Part shown: piece by piece, positions 47,041-57,574 of the stretch
How positions within the stretch are numbered: position 1 is the first letter of the stretch
Layout of the letters: each line of letters opens with the position of its first letter
Assembly (NCBI RefSeq): GCF_021729155.1
Contig: NZ_JAJQYA010000001.1
Coordinates: 1-64,000 of the forward strand
Direction: 5' to 3'
DNA: 64,000 nt
DNA from: Membranihabitans marinus
Lineage (GTDB): Bacteria; Bacteroidota; Bacteroidia; Chitinophagales; Saprospiraceae
Notes under the pieces: generated by a model
What the model saw: the letters and a program-made list of their open reading frames with translations, nothing else
Databases searched by the model: none
What the model was told of the DNA's origin: nothing
Position numbers and translations under genes: made by a program

Positions 47041-47181
47041 AATATTTTGTCTGATAAAAAATAGTTCGCATCCACTCCGAATAGTTAGATCTATTCACTC
47101 CTCACTCAAATCCAATTAGGAGACGAACTATTTAACCAATACTACTTCCTATAAAATATTTTCCTTTCCTATACACCGTTC

Positions 47182-47661
47182 TTACTCAGACTTAAGGAAA
47201 GAAGAATACATCCATACCAATTTTTCTTGCTCCCTTATATAGTCACTCATCAATGCATTGGTTCCCTCATCATCAGCTTCACCCGACAAATCCAACAACT
47301 CTCTTTGCAATACAATGACTATTTTAAATGCATCCAAAATATGTTGAACGGCCTCATATCCATCTGATACCTTTCCACTTTCTTTAATAGAAGAAATTTT
47401 TGCATAACTTGAATAATTGTGTTCTGGTGTATAGCCCAATGTAAGGATACGCTCAGCCAGTTCATCTATCTTTATCAATAGATCATTATACAATTCTTCG
47501 AATTTGACATGAAGTTCGAAAAATTTATTTCCTTTAATATTCCAGTGAAAACCTCTAGTGTTTTGATAGAATATTGAATAATTGGCCAATAATACGTTAA
47601 GTTTCTTCTCTAGTTCTTTGGCTTGGCCAACTTCTAGACCAATGGCATTCAATTTTTCCAT
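47182..47661 (-). CDS. dps: Dps-type ferritin-like DNA-protection protein
   Basis: A 159-residue Dps that oxidises and stores iron and protects DNA under oxidative stress. The intersubunit ferroxidase site is intact: H39 (GFHW), H51, D66 and E70, with the family spacing of 12, 15 and 4. The conserved YxxFYQNTRGFHWNIKGxxFFxLHxxFEELY block is present. The N-terminal tail is short and only mildly basic, so direct DNA binding is uncertain. Single gene, ended by the bidirectional hairpin. Confidence 0.93.
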   Translation of the reverse strand: MEKLNAIGLEVGQAKELEKKLNVLLANYSIFYQNTRGFHWNIKGNKFFELHVKFEELYNDLLIKIDELAERILTLGYTPEHNYSSYAKISSIKESGKVSDGYEAVQHILDAFKIVIVLQRELLDLSGEADDEGTNALMSDYIREQEKLVWMYSSFLKSE

Positions 47662-48352
47662 AATGTAATTTTATTATTAATGTAATTTAACCTTCTATAT
47701 TGTCTCAACAACTATTTACCTAATATATTGAATTACAATTATTAACCAATGATTTGGCTAAAAAAGACATCGGTAATATTTTAGAGTTTAACGTATATTA
47801 GTATTTTCTAAAACTATTCTTTATTTCTAATTATAATCCTCTATTAGTTTGAGCTATCAGTATTTTCTGATTCTATATTTAAAACAGAATTTGACGGTCA
47901 TTGTTTAAATAAATTCTAATAATTGACAAAAGTTAATGCATTTAACAGGAGTTATACTTAATAGTGTCAAACAAATTAAGTTTAAAAGTGATTTCAAGTT
48001 TATAATATAACCTCTAGCTAATAATAAATATTCCCATTTTTAATGAAATTTTCATTAATGCCCTCTTTTTATGTTAAGGTTAATCAAGGCTATTTAGCTT
48101 GAACTTAAAATAAACCGAGGCTAAAATGAAGGGTATTTGATTGATTTCAGAAATGAAAATAGATCAAAGTCTCAAAAGATTGGGCTAATTCGCTATAAAC
48201 CAATATAATTGAATCAATATTTATTAAAAAATAACGTTTATGTGTAAACATATAGGGGGCTAGATCGGTTAAAAATTCAATAATTGTCCCCTATTTTCTA
48301 ACAACTATTATAAATATATTATTTTAGTAGATTAAGAAAGATACACAAGTAT
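47662..48352. other. gene-free AT-rich stretch between dps and the DUF4175 gene
   Basis: About 690 bases with no coding frame. A perfect palindrome TTAATGAAA-T-TTTCATTAA lies at 48040-48058, without a T run. A loose stem pairs TAGGGG near 48253 with CCCCTA near 48292. Either could be regulatory, but neither has support beyond symmetry. Confidence 0.4.
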
Positions 48353-51300
48353 ATGACAGAGTCCAAAGCCTATCAATCCCTCATCCATAAGATTGACCAA
48401 TTTATTAGAAAATATTATTGGAATAAAATCATCAAAGGATCCCTATTGGTGGTAGGACTAAATTTATTTGCCTTCATTGCTTTCAACCTTTTAGAATCTC
48501 AGTTTTATTTTGGGATAGCGACAAGGAAAATCTTTTTTTACTCAATGATTGGCATATTTTTAGCCTCTGCCTATTTTTGGGTATTGGATCCTTTATTGAA
48601 ATGGATGAAATTGGGGAAAACCCTATCCTATGATGATGCAGCCAACATTATAGGTCAACATTTTTCAGAAGTGGAAGACAAGTTGTTAAACATATTACAT
48701 CTATCTCGTCAAAATGATAGCAGCAACAACGATTTGATCTATCACAGTATTGAACAAAAAACAGAAGAAATTCAATGGGTTCCATTTCCCAAAGCCATCG
48801 ATTTAAAAAAGAACAAAAAATATCTTAAATACGCCCTTCCTCCTGTTCTAGTACTCGTAGCTCTATTATTTAGTGCTCCCAGTTTAATTACCAACAGTTC
48901 TTATCGTCTTATTCACAATAACCGCGAATTTGTAAAAGAGGCTCCTTTTAGTTTTGATTTACAAAACGAAGACTTAGAGATTCCACAGTTTGAGGATATC
49001 ACCATATCATTATCTACTTCTGGCTCAGTAGCTCCCAGTACAATTGATATTTTACTCGATGGATATCAGTATAAAATGACGAAAGATGAATCTGGTATAT
49101 ACAACTATACGTTGAAAAATGTTGGTAAAGATGTTGATTTCTCATTTTTAGCCAATGGGTATCAATCTATTGATTATCAAATAAAAGTGGTCAAAAAGCC
49201 TGCCCTTATAGAAATGACCATGACCATTGACGCCCCAGATTATACCAAAGTAGAAGATAAAGTATTAAAGAATCCCGCCGATGTTTCTATTCCTCAAGGA
49301 AGTAAAATCACCTGGAATTTTGACACGGAAAATATGTCCAATTTACAATTTAGATTTATTGATGATCAATTGGATACATTATTAAATACCAGTAATAATA
49401 CAGCACATTTTGAAAAAAGAATATACAAGAGCAGTCCCTACGCATTGACTTTTAACAATTCTAGTTTACCCAATGCAGACTCTCTTCAATATTTTATAGA
49501 AACCATTCCAGATCAATTTCCAGGCATTTCAATTGAAAAACATTTGGATTCACAATACAGTGAATTAATATATATATTAGGTGATGTTTCAGATGATTAT
49601 GGCCTAACCGAACTAAGTTATAATTATGCTATCACATCGTCCAATGAGTCCCCAAAATTTGTAAAGGAAGTTATTAATCAATCGCTTGATAGAGCGTCTA
49701 CATTTCAAAAAGTTATTGATTTGTCAGAAATTTCTCTTCCCCCTGGTCATACCTTTCAATATTATTTTGAAGTATTGGACAACGATAGAATCAATGGCCC
49801 CAAAGCTTCTAAAACATCTATTCAGAGTTGGACTCAAAAGACTTTAGAAGAATTTGAAGAAATGGAAGATGCCACCGAAGAAACCATTAAGGAAAACCTT
49901 AAGAAATTGGTAGACGATCAAAAACAACTCAAAAAAGAAGCGGAGGAATTAAAAAATAAACTTTTTCAAGAGAAGCAACTAGAGTGGCAACACAAAAAGG
50001 AATTGGAAAACCTTATTAAAAAACAAGAAGAAATTCAAAAATCTCTTTCGGAGACACAAAAATTACAAGAACAAAATCAGAAAAATCAATCTGAATTTAA
50101 GGAAGAGCAAGATCCGCAAAATCAACAAATCCAGGAATTAATGGAACAAGCCCAAAATCCTGAGATGGAAAAATTGATGGAAAAAATCAAGGAATTGATG
50201 GATAAGCTTAAAAAGGATGAAGCCATAGAAATGCTGCAGGAGATGGATCAGCAAATGAACCAATCTGAAATGGATATGCAAAGATTAGAAGATCTCTATG
50301 AAAAATTGGAAATGGAAAGCGATCTTCAAGACGCCATAGATAAATTGGAAAAGTTAGCTGAAGAACAAATGAAGTTGGCTGAAGAAAACCAATCTAAGGA
50401 AGAAGAGATGAAAAATAGCGAGGAGAAAGAAGAGAATTCATCAAGTGAGGAAAACTCATCGAATGAGGAAAACTCAAACGAAAATTCAGAAGAAAGTTCT
50501 GACAGTGAATCCGATAAAAACGATTCTTCTAATCAAGAAAAAACAGAAGACAATAAAGAAAATAGCCCTAAAGCCGAACAAGAAAAATTAAACGAAAAAT
50601 TTGAAAAACTGAGTGAAGAGTTAGAAAAGTTATTTGAGAAAAATAAAGAGATTAAGAGTCCATTGGACATGGAGGATCCAAAGACTCCATCTGAAGAAAT
50701 TAAAAAAGACCAACAAGATGCTTCTGAGAGCCTAGAAAAAGGAGACCAAAATAACTCTTCCCAAAAGCAGAAAGATGCTGCTAAAAAAATGGAGGAAATG
50801 AAGCAATCGATGCAAAACAGCATGGCTAATTCCCAGGAAGAACAAATGCAGGAGGATATGGCATTATTGCGTCAAATCTTAGATAATCTCGTAAAATTGT
50901 CATTTAATCAAGAAACGCTTATAGAAGATATCAATCAAGCATCTACGACTACACCAAGATATGTACAGTTGGTTCAGGAACAGTTCAAATTAAAAAATGA
51001 TTTTGGTTTAATTCAAGATAGCTTATTGGCTTTGGCTAATAGAAATGCACAAATCCAAACAGCTGTGACCGAAAAAGTGAATTTAATCGAAAATCACCTC
51101 GATAAATCTATGGATTATCTGGAAGAAAGGGAAAAATCCAACGCTTCCAATGACCAGCGTAGAACCATGAAAAATGTAAATGATCTCGCCCTATTACTCA
51201 GCGAATCACTGCAAAATATGCAAATGAGTATGTCATCTTCATCGGCCAACTGTAATAGTCCCAATAAACCTGGTGGTGAAGGTAATATGCCTATGGACAA

Positions 51301-51823
51301 AATTTCTGAAGGCCAACAAAAGATGTCTGAAGAAATGCAAAAACTGGCTAAAGAAAAACAACAAGGCAAGGTTAAGGGCAAGGGTGAAGGTGAAAGTATG
51401 AGTAAAGAATTTGCTCAAATAGCGGCCCAACAAGCAGCTCTTAGAAAAATGCTTGAGGATAAACAGCGAGGTTTAATGGAACAAGGCAAAGGTTCTAAAG
51501 AATTACAAGAATTGATCGATTTAATGGATCAAATGGAAACCGATTTGGTCAATAAAAAATTGACCAATGCCATGATGAAACGCCAACAAGAAATCCTTAC
51601 CAAACTCTTGGAAGCTGAAAAAGCCGAAAGGCAACAAGAACTCGATGAAAAGAGAAAGTCAGAGTCGGCTAAACAAATTCCTAAGACCTTACCACCTGAT
51701 TTGGCGGAGTATCTCGAAAAAAGAAGAGCAGATATTTCTCCATTTAAGAAACTTTCTCCGTCTTTAAAACCTTATTATAAAAGACTTGTAGAAGAATATT
51801 ACGAACAACTTAAAAGAAACTAA
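48353..51823 (+). CDS. DUF4175-family membrane protein with long coiled coil
   Basis: A 1156-residue protein typical of Bacteroidota. Membrane segments are near residues 27-48, 58-78 and 159-176. A beta-rich region runs to about 490, followed by a very long glutamate/lysine/glutamine-rich coiled coil. Residues about 680-750 are low complexity (runs of E, N and S). Another helical stretch leads to the C-terminus SPFKKLSPSLKPYYKRLVEEYYEQL. Family function is unknown. It is followed after 6 bases by an anti-sigma-type ATPase and then YbeY. The large helical part suggests a scaffold or envelope role. Confidence 0.8.
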   Translation: MTESKAYQSLIHKIDQFIRKYYWNKIIKGSLLVVGLNLFAFIAFNLLESQFYFGIATRKIFFYSMIGIFLASAYFWVLDPLLKWMKLGKTLSYDDAANIIGQHFSEVEDKLLNILHLSRQNDSSNNDLIYHSIEQKTEEIQWVPFPKAIDLKKNKKYLKYALPPVLVLVALLFSAPSLITNSSYRLIHNNREFVKEAPFSFDLQNEDLEIPQFEDITISLSTSGSVAPSTIDILLDGYQYKMTKDESGIYNYTLKNVGKDVDFSFLANGYQSIDYQIKVVKKPALIEMTMTIDAPDYTKVEDKVLKNPADVSIPQGSKITWNFDTENMSNLQFRFIDDQLDTLLNTSNNTAHFEKRIYKSSPYALTFNNSSLPNADSLQYFIETIPDQFPGISIEKHLDSQYSELIYILGDVSDDYGLTELSYNYAITSSNESPKFVKEVINQSLDRASTFQKVIDLSEISLPPGHTFQYYFEVLDNDRINGPKASKTSIQSWTQKTLEEFEEMEDATEETIKENLKKLVDDQKQLKKEAEELKNKLFQEKQLEWQHKKELENLIKKQEEIQKSLSETQKLQEQNQKNQSEFKEEQDPQNQQIQELMEQAQNPEMEKLMEKIKELMDKLKKDEAIEMLQEMDQQMNQSEMDMQRLEDLYEKLEMESDLQDAIDKLEKLAEEQMKLAEENQSKEEEMKNSEEKEENSSSEENSSNEENSNENSEESSDSESDKNDSSNQEKTEDNKENSPKAEQEKLNEKFEKLSEELEKLFEKNKEIKSPLDMEDPKTPSEEIKKDQQDASESLEKGDQNNSSQKQKDAAKKMEEMKQSMQNSMANSQEEQMQEDMALLRQILDNLVKLSFNQETLIEDINQASTTTPRYVQLVQEQFKLKNDFGLIQDSLLALANRNAQIQTAVTEKVNLIENHLDKSMDYLEEREKSNASNDQRRTMKNVNDLALLLSESLQNMQMSMSSSSANCNSPNKPGGEGNMPMDKISEGQQKMSEEMQKLAKEKQQGKVKGKGEGESMSKEFAQIAAQQAALRKMLEDKQRGLMEQGKGSKELQELIDLMDQMETDLVNKKLTNAMMKRQQEILTKLLEAEKAERQQELDEKRKSESAKQIPKTLPPDLAEYLEKRRADISPFKKLSPSLKPYYKRLVEEYYEQLKRN

Positions 51824-51829
51824 TAAGAA

Positions 51830-52225
51830 TTGGCATCTTCTTTAACTTTTACATCTGATTTAAAAAATGTTAGATTAATAAATTCCTTCTTGAATAGATT
51901 GGAAACAGACTACGATATCCTGCCTGGAAAATTTGTTGATATAAAACTATCAATTATCGAAGCTGTCAATAATGCTATTATACACGGAAACAAATTTGAC
52001 ATCGAAAAAACCGTTTCTATTACTGAGAAAAATGAGAACGGTTTTCTTGTTATTAAAATTCTAGATCAAGGTCGTGGCTTTGACCACAACGAAGTAAAGG
52101 ATCCTACCCTATCTGAGAATATACTCAATCCAGGAGGTAGAGGAATTCATCTCATCAAAAATCTTTCTGACGATTGTCATTTTACTGAAAAGGGCAATAG
52201 CGTTACACTTAGATTCAAATTGTAA
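51830..52225 (+). CDS. RsbW-like HATPase anti-sigma / serine kinase domain protein
   Basis: A 131-residue single-domain GHKL ATPase. The N box is IIEAVNNAIIHGN (42-54), G1 is ILDQGRGFD (77-85) and G2 is PGGRGIHLIKNLSDD (101-115). This matches anti-sigma factor kinases of the RsbW/SpoIIAB type. The reading frame has no early ATG; the TTG at 51830 gives the correct N-terminus and lies 6 bases after the DUF4175 stop. A partner regulator may be the protein starting at 63716, but no STAS anti-anti-sigma gene is present here. Confidence 0.85.
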   Translation: MASSLTFTSDLKNVRLINSFLNRLETDYDILPGKFVDIKLSIIEAVNNAIIHGNKFDIEKTVSITEKNENGFLVIKILDQGRGFDHNEVKDPTLSENILNPGGRGIHLIKNLSDDCHFTEKGNSVTLRFKL

Positions 52226-52289
52226 GGTATTGACTTAAATTTCAATATCATTTATCCGTAAATTCCTTACTTTAGTATAAAATACTAGA

Positions 52290-52730
52290 ATGGACTTGCA
52301 CACGGAAATCGACTTTTTTGAAGAAAATATTGACTTTACACTTTTACATAAAACATCCCTTGTTTTATGGATTGAGAGTTGTGTGATAGAAGAAACAGGT
52401 TTACCACCCAGTTCAATCAGTACGGTATTCTGCAATGATGAGTATTTACTTGAAATTAATCAAAAGTATTTAAACCATGAGGATTGGACAGACATCATCA
52501 CATTTCAATATACAGATAAACCAGTATCAGGTGATCTATTTATAAGTATTGAAAGAGTAGAAGAAAATGCAAAATCCTTGAAAATACCCTTTGAAAATGA
52601 ATTATATAGAGTAATTATCCACGGAATATTGCACCTTTGTGGCTATAAAGATAAAACAGAAAAAGACGCCAAAATTATGCGTGAAAAGGAAGATTACTAT
52701 CTGAACATCTTAAGAGTTGGACATATATAA
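52290..52730 (+). CDS. ybeY: endoribonuclease YbeY
   Basis: A 146-residue zinc ribonuclease needed for 16S rRNA 3' maturation and ribosome quality control. The metal motif reads HGILHLCGYKD: H111 and H115 are conserved, but the third ligand of the usual HxxxHxxGxxH is D121 instead of histidine. I recall the same GYKD form in other Bacteroidota, so it is probably functional. The segment LNHEDWTDIITF (61-72) is also typical. It follows the RsbW-like gene with a 64-base gap. Confidence 0.92.
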   Translation: MDLHTEIDFFEENIDFTLLHKTSLVLWIESCVIEETGLPPSSISTVFCNDEYLLEINQKYLNHEDWTDIITFQYTDKPVSGDLFISIERVEENAKSLKIPFENELYRVIIHGILHLCGYKDKTEKDAKIMREKEDYYLNILRVGHI

Positions 52731-52839
52731 AATATTTAATACAGGTATTTATTCCCTTCCTTTAAAATTTATTAATAATTTGGCCTTTTTATTAAATAAA
52801 ATACAGAAAGAAGAAATTTTTATTGTATAAAATTCATTT

Positions 52840-55302
52840 ATGAGGGTATTAAAGTTTGGAGGTTCTTCTGTGGCCAATGCCGAGAGAATACAAAATGTTG
52901 GTAATATATTAAAAAGCTATTCAGACAAAGGTATCAAGTATACCGTTGTTTTTTCTGCCTTTGGCGGCATCACTGATGTGTTGATATCAATGGCGGAGAA
53001 AGCCAGTGTTGGTAATGAAGAGTACAAGGATGAATTAGCAATATTCAAAACTAGGCATCTAGAAGCTATAGATCACCTGTTTGAAGAAGAAAATAAGCAA
53101 GAAGTTCTCGAAGTTATTAATGAACACATTAATACACTTGAAAATCTCTTATATGGTATTTTCTTAGTCTGGGAAGCTTCTCCAAGAACCATGGATTATG
53201 TATTGAGTTTTGGAGAAAGAAATTCAGCATTTATCATTTCTCGATATTTACGTCAATTGGGTATCGATGCCGATTTTTTGGATGCTAGAAAAATTATAAA
53301 AACCAATCGTAATTTTGGCAATGCAAAAGTCAATTTAAAATTGACCTATAAAAATATTGCCGAATATTATGCAAATAACGATAAGACACAGGTGGTTACC
53401 GGTTTTATTGCTTCCAACAAAGGTGGTTTAAGTACTACCCTAGGTAGAGGAGGATCTGATTATTCAGCTGCTTTAATCGGAGCGGGTCTACAGGCTGAAA
53501 TCATAGAAATATGGACTGACGTAGATGGTGTTCTAACCAGTGATCCGAGAAGGGTTAACCAAGCCTTTACCATTCCTAAGATGTCCTTCCTAGAAGCCGT
53601 AGAAATGTCTCATTTTGGTGCTAAGGTAATTTACGCTCCAACCATGCAGCCAGCCATGGACAAAGATATTCCTTTGGTCATCAAAAACACCTTTAATCCC
53701 GATCATGAAGGAACCTATATTTCTGGTCAAACCTATGCTACGGAATATCCTGTAAAAGGGATTTCTTCTATCAATAATGTAGCCCTTCTTACCCTTCAAG
53801 GTAATGGAATGGTAGGTGTACCAGGGACAGCTGCTCGATTGTTTAGATGCCTTGCAGACGCTGATATCAATATAATGATGATTACTCAAGGGAGTTCTGA
53901 ATACAGTATCAGTTTTGCCATCTTACCAAAACAAATAAAAATAGCAGTTGGCGCTATTAAACGCGAGTTTAAAAATGAATTTGATCGCAATGATCTAGAC
54001 CATTTACATATTGAGGAAAACCTCTCTATTCTAGCAATTATCGGTGACAACATGAGACTTACTCCAGGTGTAGCTGCCAAAATGATGCGTGCCTTGGGTA
54101 ATAATGGTATAAATATAGTAGCTATAGCTCAAGGAAGTTCTGAACGCAACATATCAGTAGTTGTTAGTCAAGCCGATGAGAATAAAGCTTTAAACGCATT
54201 GCACGAGGGATTTTTCCTATCTAATTTAAAAGTATTAAATATATTTATAGTAGGTAGTGGACTGATTGGCAGCACTTTAATTCAACAGATTAAAGATCAA
54301 CACCATCTATTACAGAGAGAAAGAGGACTGGATATAAGAGTTGTTGGATTGGCCAATAGTAAAAAAATGTGCTTTAATGAAAATGGTATTCCTTTGGATG
54401 ATTGGCAATCACAATTGGCTAATCATTCAGAGAAAATGGATATGTCTACATTTTCTCATCGCATGAATGAAATGAACTTAATCAATTCAGTATTTATAGA
54501 TAATACCGCCAACCATTCCATTTCTGAATTTTATCACGGTATACTTAAAAACAGTATCCATATTGTAACACCGAATAAAATAGCCACTTCTTCTTCCTAT
54601 GAGCAATATGCCTATTTGAAAAATTTGGCTAGAAAGAACAATGTAACTTTTGGTTTCGAAACCAATGTAGGAGCTGGATTGCCCGTCATTTCTACCTTGC
54701 AAAATCTTATACATTCTGGAGATAAAATTCTCAAGATAGAAGGAGTTTTATCTGGATCATTATCCTATATTTTCAACGAATTCAATGGTAAAAAATCATT
54801 CCATGATATCGTTGTAGAAGCAAAGACCTTAGGATTTACTGAGCCTGATCCAAGAATTGATTTAAGTGGAATGGATGTAAAAAGAAAAATTCTTATTCTA
54901 AGTAGAGAAGCGGGAATGGTTATAGAACCTGAATCGGTAAAAGTAGATCCAATAATTCCACAAGATTGCATGGAAGCGAAAGATATTCCAGCATTTTTCG
55001 AGAGTTTAAAATCCAATGAAAAATACTTTTCTGATTTAATAGTAGAAGCAAATAAAGAAAATAAAAGACTAAGAGTAATAGCTACAATGGAAGCCGACAA
55101 GGTGTATATAACCTTATCAGCAGTAAACGAATCATCTCCTTTTTACAACTTAGAAGGAAGTGATAATATGATTGTATTTACAACCAGTAGATACAATAAA
55201 AGACCATTGGTCGTTAGAGGGCCGGGTGCAGGAGCAGAAGTTACTGCAGCTGGAGTGTTCGCGGAAATAATAAATATTGAAAGTCAAATAAGTCCATCTT
55301 AG
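52840..55302 (+). CDS. thrA: bifunctional aspartate kinase / homoserine dehydrogenase
   Basis: An 820-residue fusion that catalyses the first and third steps from aspartate to threonine and methionine. The kinase domain starts MRVLKFGGSSVANAERI (KFGGSS motif) and includes TTLGRGGSDYSA. Tandem ACT domains for threonine feedback lie around residues 310-460 (VALLTLQGNGMVGVPGTAARLF and LSILAIIGDNM). The dehydrogenase starts near 465 (IFIVGSGLIGSTLI) and contains EGVLSGSLSYIFNEF and GMDVKRKILILSREAG. The next gene starts 2 bases after the stop. It is the first gene of a thrABC operon. Confidence 0.96.
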   Translation: MRVLKFGGSSVANAERIQNVGNILKSYSDKGIKYTVVFSAFGGITDVLISMAEKASVGNEEYKDELAIFKTRHLEAIDHLFEEENKQEVLEVINEHINTLENLLYGIFLVWEASPRTMDYVLSFGERNSAFIISRYLRQLGIDADFLDARKIIKTNRNFGNAKVNLKLTYKNIAEYYANNDKTQVVTGFIASNKGGLSTTLGRGGSDYSAALIGAGLQAEIIEIWTDVDGVLTSDPRRVNQAFTIPKMSFLEAVEMSHFGAKVIYAPTMQPAMDKDIPLVIKNTFNPDHEGTYISGQTYATEYPVKGISSINNVALLTLQGNGMVGVPGTAARLFRCLADADINIMMITQGSSEYSISFAILPKQIKIAVGAIKREFKNEFDRNDLDHLHIEENLSILAIIGDNMRLTPGVAAKMMRALGNNGINIVAIAQGSSERNISVVVSQADENKALNALHEGFFLSNLKVLNIFIVGSGLIGSTLIQQIKDQHHLLQRERGLDIRVVGLANSKKMCFNENGIPLDDWQSQLANHSEKMDMSTFSHRMNEMNLINSVFIDNTANHSISEFYHGILKNSIHIVTPNKIATSSSYEQYAYLKNLARKNNVTFGFETNVGAGLPVISTLQNLIHSGDKILKIEGVLSGSLSYIFNEFNGKKSFHDIVVEAKTLGFTEPDPRIDLSGMDVKRKILILSREAGMVIEPESVKVDPIIPQDCMEAKDIPAFFESLKSNEKYFSDLIVEANKENKRLRVIATMEADKVYITLSAVNESSPFYNLEGSDNMIVFTTSRYNKRPLVVRGPGAGAEVTAAGVFAEIINIESQISPS

Positions 55303-55304
55303 AT

Positions 55305-56240
55305 ATGAATGCAGGAATAAAAGTATTTGCACCAGCCACAATCGCCAATTTAGCGGTAGGTTATGATATACTAGGACTCGCTCTTGAATCTCCTGGGGAT
55401 GAAATTATAGCCAAAATAAGTAATGATTTTACAGGTGTAAGAATAAGTAATATTAGGAATGACGGAGGAAAGCTTCCTAAGGCTGCTCAAAAAAACACCG
55501 CTTCTGTGGCAGGTCAAGCGGTATTAGATCATCTCAACATTACTGATATAGGGATTGAATTAGAAATAATAAAGAAAATGCCTATAGGAAGTGGATTGGG
55601 AAGCAGTGCGGCATCTGCTGTAGGTGGTGCTTTTGCAGTAAATGAAATACTTAAATCCCCACTTACTAAAGCAGAGTTACTTCCGTTCTGTGTACAAGGT
55701 GAATATATAGCAGATGGATCATACCATGCTGATAATGTAGCTCCTTCCCTATTGGGCGGAATCATTTTGGTAAAGAACGGAGAAAACCTAATTCACCAAA
55801 GGCTTCCAACTCCTGAAGGCTTATTCATTACTATTATACATCCCGACATAGAAATATTGACAAAAAATGCTCGATCAATTATAAAGAGTAGTATTTCTCT
55901 AAATAGTCATATCGACCAATCTTTTAATTTAGCTGGTTTTGTATCGAGTCTATATCAAAGCAATTTTGATTTAATGAGGCAATGTCTAAATGATATAATT
56001 ATCGAACCACAAAGAGCACATTTAATTCCAAAATTTGAGGAAGTAAAAGCAGCTGCTCTAAAAAACAATGCCATAGGCTGTAGCATTTCAGGTGCAGGTC
56101 CTTCTATCTTTGCATTGTCAGAAAATAGTTTTGATGCTGAAAACATCGCTTATGCAATGAAAGAAGTGTTTAAAAACGTAAAAATTGAATCCACTGTAAT
56201 TGTATCAAGAGTTAATCCTGAAGGTGCATACAGATTCTAA
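55305..56240 (+). CDS. thrB: homoserine kinase
   Basis: A 311-residue GHMP kinase that phosphorylates homoserine for threonine synthase. It begins IKVFAPATIANLAVGYDILG, a typical ThrB N-terminus. The ATP-binding motif is PIGSGLGSSAAS (93-104), and the C-terminal glycine motif is GCSISGAGPSIFAL. It is 2 bases from thrA and 25 bases from the preferred thrC start, so the three are one operon. Confidence 0.95.
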   Translation: MNAGIKVFAPATIANLAVGYDILGLALESPGDEIIAKISNDFTGVRISNIRNDGGKLPKAAQKNTASVAGQAVLDHLNITDIGIELEIIKKMPIGSGLGSSAASAVGGAFAVNEILKSPLTKAELLPFCVQGEYIADGSYHADNVAPSLLGGIILVKNGENLIHQRLPTPEGLFITIIHPDIEILTKNARSIIKSSISLNSHIDQSFNLAGFVSSLYQSNFDLMRQCLNDIIIEPQRAHLIPKFEEVKAAALKNNAIGCSISGAGPSIFALSENSFDAENIAYAMKEVFKNVKIESTVIVSRVNPEGAYRF

Positions 56241-56257
56241 ATAACATTATAAATTTT

Positions 56258-56273
56258 TGTTCCACGTGAAACT
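56258..56273. promoter_or_regulatory. parS-like ParB site overlapping the thrC start
   Basis: TGTTCCACGTGAAACT matches the parS consensus TGTTnCACGTGAAACA at every fixed position but the last. The GTG start codon of thrC lies inside it. Confidence 0.55.
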
Positions 56274-57552
56274 ATACAGTACCAACGACAAAAACAACAT
56301 TGTAGATTTAAAGGAAGCAGTATTACATAGTCTTCCCAAAGACAAAGGCTTATACATGCCCACTGCAATTAAAAAATTAGACGATGAATTCATCAATAAT
56401 CTACATAAATATTCTTTTCAAGAGATAGCCTTTAAAGTTGCCGAAAATCTAATTGGTGAAACTATACCTAAGGAAGATCTAAAAAACATAGTTGAAGATT
56501 CCATCAATTTTATTGCTCCAGTAGTAACTATTGAAGATAAAACACACATCTTAGAATTATTTCATGGCCCTACCCTAGCTTTCAAAGATTTCGGAGCTAG
56601 ATTTATGGCTAGACTAATGCAGTATTTCCTAAAAGATAGCAATGAAAAAATTAAAATATTAGTTGCTACATCTGGTGATACCGGGGGCGCAGTAGCTGCT
56701 GGCTTTTACAACATTGAAAATATTGAAGTAGTTATATTATATCCCAAAGGTAGAGTATCAAAATTACAGGAAAAACAATTGACTACCTGGGGAGGAAATA
56801 TAAAGGCTTTAGAAATAGATGGAAATTTTGATCAATGTCAAGCCCTAGTAAAACAGGCTTTCCTAGATCCTGAATTAAATGAAAAATGCAATTTAAGTTC
56901 AGCTAACTCCATTAATATAGCTAGATTAATTCCTCAATCATTCTATTATTTTGAAGCTTATAAGCAATTAACAACTGACTTACCTATTTCTTTTGTAGTA
57001 CCATCTGGCAATTTTGGTAATATGACAGCAGGTTTATTGGCTAAAAAGATGGGCCTACCTATTTCAAAATTTATAGCAGCTACCAATAAAAATGATGTTT
57101 TTCCCAAATATCTAGCTTCAGGAGAATACAATCCAATACAGGCATATGAAACGCTATCCAACGCTATGGATATAGGTAATCCTTCTAACTTCTATAGAAT
57201 TTTAGATCTTTATGGTTCCACGTGGAACAATATTAAAGAAGAAATATTAGGATACTCTATCTCAGATGAAGAAACAGTAGAAACCATAGTGGAAGTACAC
57301 AATAAACTGGGATATGTATTGGATCCACATACTGCTGTAGGTTATCTAGGTAGTAAAAACTACAACCACGAAAACGAAGAAAAAATAATACTAAGTACAG
57401 CTCATCCTATCAAATTTGCCAACGAAGTTGCTGATAGTATTAACTTTTCAATACCCCACCCTAGTAGTATAAATACTATATTGAAAAAAGAAGGACATAA
57501 AACAAAGTTATCTTCAGATTTTAAAGCTCTAAAAGACTTTATTTTACAATAG
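56266..57552 (+). CDS. thrC: threonine synthase
   Basis: A 428-residue PLP enzyme converting O-phosphohomoserine to threonine. The GTG at 56266 is chosen because it gives MKLYSTNDKN, matching the usual ThrC N-terminus; a TTG at 56257 would add three residues. The PLP lysine is K107 in GPTLAFKDFG. Other signatures are VATSGDTGGAVAAGF, SANSINIARLIPQ and VPSGNFGNMTAGLLA. It is the last gene of the thr operon and is followed by a strong terminator. Two parS-like sites lie within this gene. Confidence 0.95.
   Translation: MKLYSTNDKNNIVDLKEAVLHSLPKDKGLYMPTAIKKLDDEFINNLHKYSFQEIAFKVAENLIGETIPKEDLKNIVEDSINFIAPVVTIEDKTHILELFHGPTLAFKDFGARFMARLMQYFLKDSNEKIKILVATSGDTGGAVAAGFYNIENIEVVILYPKGRVSKLQEKQLTTWGGNIKALEIDGNFDQCQALVKQAFLDPELNEKCNLSSANSINIARLIPQSFYYFEAYKQLTTDLPISFVVPSGNFGNMTAGLLAKKMGLPISKFIAATNKNDVFPKYLASGEYNPIQAYETLSNAMDIGNPSNFYRILDLYGSTWNNIKEEILGYSISDEETVETIVEVHNKLGYVLDPHTAVGYLGSKNYNHENEEKIILSTAHPIKFANEVADSINFSIPHPSSINTILKKEGHKTKLSSDFKALKDFILQ
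57214..57229. promoter_or_regulatory. parS-like ParB site inside thrC
   Basis: GGTTCCACGTGGAACA matches parS at 14 of 16 positions and is itself nearly a perfect palindrome (GTTCCACGTGGAAC). Confidence 0.45.
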
Positions 57553-57574
57553 ATATCTAAGAATAAAATACTCT

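Noticed and set aside
48040-48058. 19-bp palindrome in the dps-DUF4175 gap as a terminator or operator
   Set aside because: No T run on either side and too AT-rich to be significant alone.
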